Source: an uncultured Lachnospiraceae bacterium | Lineage (GTDB): Bacteria; Bacillota; Clostridia; Lachnospirales; Lachnospiraceae | Direction of reading: 5' to 3' | Length of the DNA stretch: 8,852 nt | Assembly: GCA_910586405.1 (NCBI GenBank) | Contig: CAJUII010000115.1 | Coordinates: 1-8,852, forward strand | Part shown: piece by piece, positions 5,969 to 8,852 of the stretch | Layout: every line of letters begins with the position of its first letter | Position numbering within the stretch: position 1 is the stretch's first letter | Made by a program: the position numbers and the translations under genes | The notes under the pieces: model-generated | What the model was told of the DNA's origin: nothing | Databases searched by the model: none | What the model saw: only the letters and a program-made list of their open reading frames with translations

Positions 5969-7093
5969 TCAAAGCACGTTCCAGCTCACCTCATACGCCT
6001 CCCACGGCGCTGGCATTTCCAGTTTTCGAATCATATCCTCCAATGCAGGTTCGGGAATATAACGTGCTCTTATTTGGTTTCTGGCAAACAGCTCTTGATA
6101 CGGGACTTCCAAATACAGCACATGCACCCGCGCACCATATCCGGCAAACAGCCCAATCAGCCGCTGTCTGGTCTCCTGAATGATGTTCGTCGCATTCCAT
6201 ATAAACGGCTGCTTTCTCCTCAAATAAATTCTTGCCTGTTCCGTGGCAGCCTGCGCTACCCTGCCTGAATTTTTGGCAGGCGAGATGCCCATCTGTTCCC
6301 GGATATCATCGAGCGAGACAACCGGCAGTCCGCCGCCATGCTGCGCAATCCAGCTATCTTTTCCCGCAAGCGGCAGACCTGACAGCAAGAGAACATCAAA
6401 CTCCGTGCGATCACATAACGCTGCCTGATACCATAATGCCTCCCGATGAAAATATTCATATTTGGTATAGCAATTGGCAAACATATACGGCTGTTCCCAA
6501 ATGCCCAACTCCTTTGCATAGTCCGCAAATAATGCCACCTGCTCTTCCAACTGACAGGCTTCCTTTGCAATCCGTCCCCGCACATCTGCCTTGGAGAGCA
6601 GATACAGAAGCCTCAAAGGAATGCTCTCCGCCGCTTTCAGCAAATCACATTCTATTCTGTCTTTTGTCCAGAACCACACGGGCAATCCGTGATACCGAAT
6701 CAGCTTAGCAGCTATCTCCCGCTGGGAAAAGGTCAGCCCGAACTTCTCCGCCTTGCTGTAAGCCAGCCATCGGAACTTCTTTTCCCCAATTTTCGTGTGA
6801 TTGGGCGATACCCAGTTTCCGTCCTCCTGCTTGGTGCAATAAATCTTGCCAATGTCATGAAAAGCTGCCGCCATAAACAACAACTCCTGTTCCTCCTGCG
6901 CAAGTTCCCCCCACTCTGGAAGTGCTAAAAGCGATTCACAGACCATTTCTGTATGGCGGTAAACATCACCCTCGCCGTGATAGGCGGGATTTTGAGGTAT
7001 ATCTCGCATCTGTTTTAACTCGTCATATTTGCAAGAGAGCTTCTGAAAAGAAAATCCACCACTGCGAATTTCTCTAAGAATTTCCTGACACAT
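5969..7093 (-). CDS. HD-Pnk: HD phosphoesterase fused to polynucleotide kinase
   Basis: The product (374 aa) is a two-domain nucleic-acid end-healing enzyme. The N-terminal HD domain has VYRHTEM (H47), AAFHDIGK (H79, D80), PNHTKIG (H99), RYHG (H135) and SKADVRGR (D170), a full set of likely metal ligands. The C-terminal P-loop kinase has SGLPLAGKDSW (K245), SLDDIREQMG (D262, D263, R265, the T4 Pnkp-like Asp/Arg pair), WNATNIIQETRQ and RNQIRARYIPEP with lid arginines. Known HD-Pnk enzymes remove 2',3'-cyclic or 3' phosphates with the HD domain and phosphorylate 5'-OH ends with the kinase. The ATG at 7093 overlaps the end of the ligase gene by 20 bp and follows GGAGG, so translation is probably coupled. 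The frame is open to 7219, but that extension merely reads the ligase gene out of frame. Confidence 0.9.
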   Translation of the reverse strand: MCQEILREIRSGGFSFQKLSCKYDELKQMRDIPQNPAYHGEGDVYRHTEMVCESLLALPEWGELAQEEQELLFMAAAFHDIGKIYCTKQEDGNWVSPNHTKIGEKKFRWLAYSKAEKFGLTFSQREIAAKLIRYHGLPVWFWTKDRIECDLLKAAESIPLRLLYLLSKADVRGRIAKEACQLEEQVALFADYAKELGIWEQPYMFANCYTKYEYFHREALWYQAALCDRTEFDVLLLSGLPLAGKDSWIAQHGGGLPVVSLDDIREQMGISPAKNSGRVAQAATEQARIYLRRKQPFIWNATNIIQETRQRLIGLFAGYGARVHVLYLEVPYQELFARNQIRARYIPEPALEDMIRKLEMPAPWEAYEVSWNVL

Positions 7094-7901
7094 CCGCCTC
7101 CGCTCCCTCCTGTACAGCAAACAAATCCACTCCGTCTGCCAGACAATTGACGATAATCGGCCGGTCTGCCCAGTGGCTCTCCGAATCGAGAATGGTGTTG
7201 AGGAAAGACCCACGCACATACTTTAGACGGTCTGTCACGTAGTCTCCGTCCTCCACCTTGATATAAATTCCTTCCATGATTCCCGTCAAATCGGTCTGCC
7301 GAGCTGCCAGCCCGCTGTCTGTACCGCTCTTCCTGCACTGTGCAAGAAAATTATCCTGCTGACGCTCGGAAATAAAAAGACTCTGCCCAATCCACTTCTC
7401 AATTTCCCCCACTGTGTTGAAATATCCCTGCGTCAATACACGCACCGAATGAATAAACGGCGCATTGTCCAGAAATTCCCTGCGCTTGCGGGTTGAAAAG
7501 AACCGCTGCTGCCTTTTGTCAAAAATATCAAACTCCATGAAATAGTGCGGCAGCCTGTCATAAAATACAGTATGCTTCGCAAACAGCCATTCACCGTACA
7601 TCACGTATTGGTCTCCTAACAGCGCGTGCAGACTGCTTTCAAAACAACTCGCCCAGACTTTGAACAAATCAAACTGTCGTTCGCCGTATCCGCCGTTTAA
7701 AAAATGGCCGCGGCTCTGCAAATACATTTTTCCATCTCTGCCAAAACTGATCCCGCAGTTCGCTCCATCTACCTTTTCCTCCAGAACCAAATAGCTTCCC
7801 CTGATCTCCTCCAATTTTACAACATTTAAGTCCCCGTCTCCCAGCTGCTGCCTCGAACCCTCAAGATGCCGGGTTCTTGGGTATTTAAAAATCTGTTCCA
7901 T
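7074..7901 (-). CDS. ATP-dependent RNA ligase (nucleotidyltransferase family)
   Basis: The product (275 aa) has the motifs of an RNA ligase that seals 3'-OH/5'-PO4 ends through a covalent lysyl-AMP. Motif I is LEEKVDGAN with nucleophile K43. Next come LQSRGH (R64), motif III MYGEWLFAKHTVFYD (E104), motif IIIa FMEFDIFD, motif IV MEGIYIKVE (E210) and motif V RLKYVRGSF (K227). The start EQIFKYPRTRHLEGS is typical of this bacterial ligase group. A TTG three codons upstream abuts the ribosome binding site, whereas the ATG at 7901 has normal spacing to AAAGAGG. It is the first gene of an operon with HD-Pnk, which would supply ready ends. No promoter is visible between it and the repeat array, so the array may lie in its leader. 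tRNA or other cleaved RNA are plausible substrates. Confidence 0.92.
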   Translation of the reverse strand: MEQIFKYPRTRHLEGSRQQLGDGDLNVVKLEEIRGSYLVLEEKVDGANCGISFGRDGKMYLQSRGHFLNGGYGERQFDLFKVWASCFESSLHALLGDQYVMYGEWLFAKHTVFYDRLPHYFMEFDIFDKRQQRFFSTRKRREFLDNAPFIHSVRVLTQGYFNTVGEIEKWIGQSLFISERQQDNFLAQCRKSGTDSGLAARQTDLTGIMEGIYIKVEDGDYVTDRLKYVRGSFLNTILDSESHWADRPIIVNCLADGVDLFAVQEGAEADVSGNS

Positions 7902-7948
7902 CTCTATCAATCCTCTTTCCTTCTAATCTCTATGCAAGCCTTTTCCAT

Positions 7949-8174
7949 GCGCCGCGGGCAGCTTTTGCTGCTTATTTCCTCTCCGCGTCCGTGTGCAATC
8001 GAGTAGGGGAATGACCTTCTCTCCTACTCGCGCGCCGGGCACCCGTCAGCTTCTGCTGACATGCTTCCTTGGGGTGCCCGTGTGCAATCGAGTAGGGAAA
8101 TGACCTTCTCCCCTACTCACGCGCCGGACGCGGGCAGCTTTTGCTGCTTATCTCCTCTCCGCGCCCGTGTGCAT
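7949..8174 (+). repeat. Right palindromic repeat array (three units, two linkers)
   Basis: Three units start at 7949, 8032 and 8121, separated by the same GAGTAGGG linker hairpins (8001-8029 and 8090-8118). Unit 2 is the type seen at the left end of the window: GTCAGC-TTCT-GCTGAC in the centre and outer stem GGGCACCC/GGGTGCCC. Units 1 and 3 are a second type, with GCAGC-TTTT-GCTGC in the centre (7958-7971 in unit 1) and an outer CGCGG/CCGCG stem. Each unit ends GTGTGCA. The array lies between a terminator (8175-8205) and the RNA ligase gene, on whose strand no promoter is visible inside it. The units are tandem but diverged, with stems conserved more than sequence. Confidence 0.9.
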
Positions 8175-8205
8175 AAAAAAAGCTGTGAAGGAATACTTTC
8201 ACAGC
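8175..8205 (-). terminator. Strong intrinsic terminator of the candidate RNA
   Basis: On the minus strand GCTGTGAA (complement of 8198-8205) pairs perfectly with TTCACAGC (complement of 8182-8189) across an 8-nt loop, followed by seven T (8175-8181). It ends the transcript that begins at the promoter 8422-8450. The right repeat array begins straight after the T tract. Confidence 0.92.
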
Positions 8206-8414
8206 ATACAAAAAATAGCAATACCCTCTCAGGCAGATGCTCCATACTGATCCTTTATTCCGACTTACAGAAGTAAACAGGGAACGTTTCCCTGCCTGTG
8301 TACAAAAACATAGCCACAATCTGACGCAGATCGTGCCTGTGATGACTCTGTATTATTTTATCGGAATATCGGATTACATGGGAAACCTCCTGTCTGAAAC
8401 GAAAACAATATGTT
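8175..8414 (-). ncRNA. Candidate structured non-coding RNA, about 240 nt
   Basis: A promoter (8422-8450) and terminator (8175-8205) frame a minus-strand transcript of about 240 nt. No convincing protein is encoded: AGGAGG at about 8386-8391 leads to ATG followed at once by TAA. The interior is strongly self-complementary and properly nested. ATCC/GGAT (8371-8374 with 8250-8253) and ATTCCGA/TCGGAAT (8361-8367 with 8257-8263) form a closing helix. A 6-bp helix (8347-8352 with 8266-8271) comes next. Inside lie two hairpins, a 9-bp one with a 3-nt loop (8315-8335) and a perfect 7-bp one with a 3-nt loop (8278-8294). I do not recognise it as tmRNA, 6S, SRP, RNase P or a riboswitch class I know. 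Alternatively it is the decayed leader of a lost gene. Confidence 0.6.
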
Positions 8415-8420
8415 AATTGT
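8405..8420. promoter_or_regulatory. ACAAT-N6-ATTGT dyad at the start site
   Basis: ACAAT (8405-8409) and ATTGT (8416-8420) form an inverted repeat directly downstream of the -10 box and over the expected start site. Its position suits a repressor operator, for example of a MarR- or TetR-type regulator. No such regulator is in the window. Confidence 0.4.
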
Positions 8421-8421
8421 C

Positions 8422-8450
8422 ACTATAGCACCCGCAAAATGCTTTGTCAA
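8422..8450 (-). promoter_or_regulatory. Near-consensus sigma-A promoter of the candidate RNA
   Basis: Read on the minus strand: a perfect TTGACA (complement of 8445-8450), a 17-bp spacer and TATAGT (complement of 8422-8427). The start should be near 8414-8416. The stop codon of the truncated histidine kinase gene (8447-8449) is formed by bases of the -35 box, so the kinase sequence seems to have been joined onto this promoter. Confidence 0.88.
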
Positions 8451-8852
8451 GATGGCAGACTTCTGCAATCAAGATATTCCCTTACAATATACAATCCCAA
8501 TCCCACATTCCCATTGGAGCGTGATGTATCTACGGTATAAAATTTTTGAAAGAGCATATCAACATCTATATTCTTTAATTCTGATGTCGTATTTTTTACT
8601 GTAAAAATTCCATTTGCGTCTATCACAATTTCAATATAATCGTTCGCATACCGGATTGTATTTGTAATCAGATTTTCAATAATTCTTTTGCAGACAACCG
8701 TATTGCCGATTATCCATACAGGAGCATTTTCTGTTTGAATAATGGGCGTCCGTTCTTTCAGTTCGTTATATTTATCAATCAGACAATCCGTTACAATTCT
8801 ATTGATATCTAATTTTTCAACTTTCAGAATATAAGCCCCACGATCGATCAAT
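8447..8852 (-). pseudogene. Sensor histidine kinase, C-terminally truncated, runs off right edge
   Basis: The visible 134 codons contain most of a HATPase domain. The N box is KRIIENLITNTIRYAND (Glu-Asn plus a second Asn), the region usually holding DxGxG is VKNTTSELKNIDVDMLFQKFYTVD, and the G2 box is NVGLGLYIVREYLD. Kinases of the peptide-sensing type often show KN in place of DxG, so that is not by itself a defect. After YIVREYLD a kinase normally continues with an HGG-like motif and about 15-25 more residues. Here the frame gives only CRSLPS and stops inside a promoter. The final ATP-binding strand is missing, so the product is probably inactive or unstable, although a shortened active form cannot be excluded. 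The N-terminal sensor and His box lie outside the window. Confidence 0.7.

Noticed and set aside
6232..6708. Plus-strand frame of 158 codons inside the HD-Pnk gene
   Set aside because: It is antisense to a gene with complete catalytic motifs and lacks a recognisable domain or ribosome binding site.
7094..7219. N-terminal extension of HD-Pnk
   Set aside because: It reads the ligase gene's 3' end out of frame. GGAGG lies directly before the ATG at 7093.
7949..8174. CRISPR array
   Set aside because: Units are internally palindromic, diverged, spaced 83-89 bp and separated by conserved hairpin linkers rather than unique spacers. No cas gene is present.
8221..8245. TPP or glycine riboswitch, from CTGAGAGGG and CTCTCAGGC
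   Set aside because: Only one short block matches. The remaining conserved parts of either aptamer are absent, and no suitable downstream gene follows before the terminator.
8061..8319. Reading frames on both strands over the right array and candidate RNA
   Set aside because: One is repeat-derived and the other has a TTG start without a ribosome binding site and runs through the terminator into the array.
1..8852. The whole region as one insertion splitting a single two-component locus
   Set aside because: The kinase end at 8447 and the possible kinase tail at 18-101 overlap in the conserved IV segment instead of complementing each other, and no terminal repeats of a single mobile element or integrase are seen.
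1..8852. tRNA, rRNA or insertion-sequence transposase genes
   Set aside because: No cloverleaf with a CCA-type end, no rRNA stretch and no transposase motif was found on either strand.

Overview
The window looks like a chromosomal accessory region of a Firmicute, most likely a Lachnospiraceae or other Clostridia member. That placement is inference. It rests on strong AGGAGG-type ribosome binding sites, sigma-A promoters, U-tract terminators, a NiCo-type riboswitch and a DUF1877 gene. Most genes are on the minus strand. Base composition is mixed: most of the window is moderately GC-rich, while about 4000-5945 is clearly AT-rich, as expected for acquired DNA.

Reading left to right: the first codons of a response regulator (minus, runs off the left edge); an array of palindromic repeats; a terminator; a CDF-family metal efflux gene (minus) behind a NiCo/czcD-like riboswitch with its own terminator; a plus-strand DUF1877 gene with its own promoter; a gutted GH31 glycosidase pseudogene; a minus-strand ArsC/Spx-like thioredoxin-fold gene; and a minus-strand coiled-coil lipoprotein.

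The AT-rich module follows: a ParB/Srx-like gene and, 10 bp downstream, an Mrr-like PD-(D/E)xK nuclease gene. It has its own promoter and three AACTAT repeats at the probable transcription start. The nuclease gene seems to be frameshifted in a TA tract near its 3' end. Next comes a two-gene RNA-repair operon: an ATP-dependent RNA ligase overlapping an HD-domain/polynucleotide-kinase fusion (HD-Pnk type). The ligase gene is preceded by a second, larger array of the same palindromic repeats.

Upstream of that array is a self-contained transcription unit of about 240 nt, with a 17-bp-spaced promoter and a strong terminator. It has no convincing ORF but has extensive nested complementarity, so it is a candidate structured non-coding RNA. 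The window ends inside a sensor histidine kinase gene that is cut off just after its GLGLYIV motif. Its stop codon lies in the -35 box of the candidate RNA's promoter.

The most interesting elements are the ParB-like/nuclease pair next to the RNA-repair operon (a possible defence or damage-response island), the candidate structured RNA, and the repeat family, whose stems show compensatory base changes between copies.
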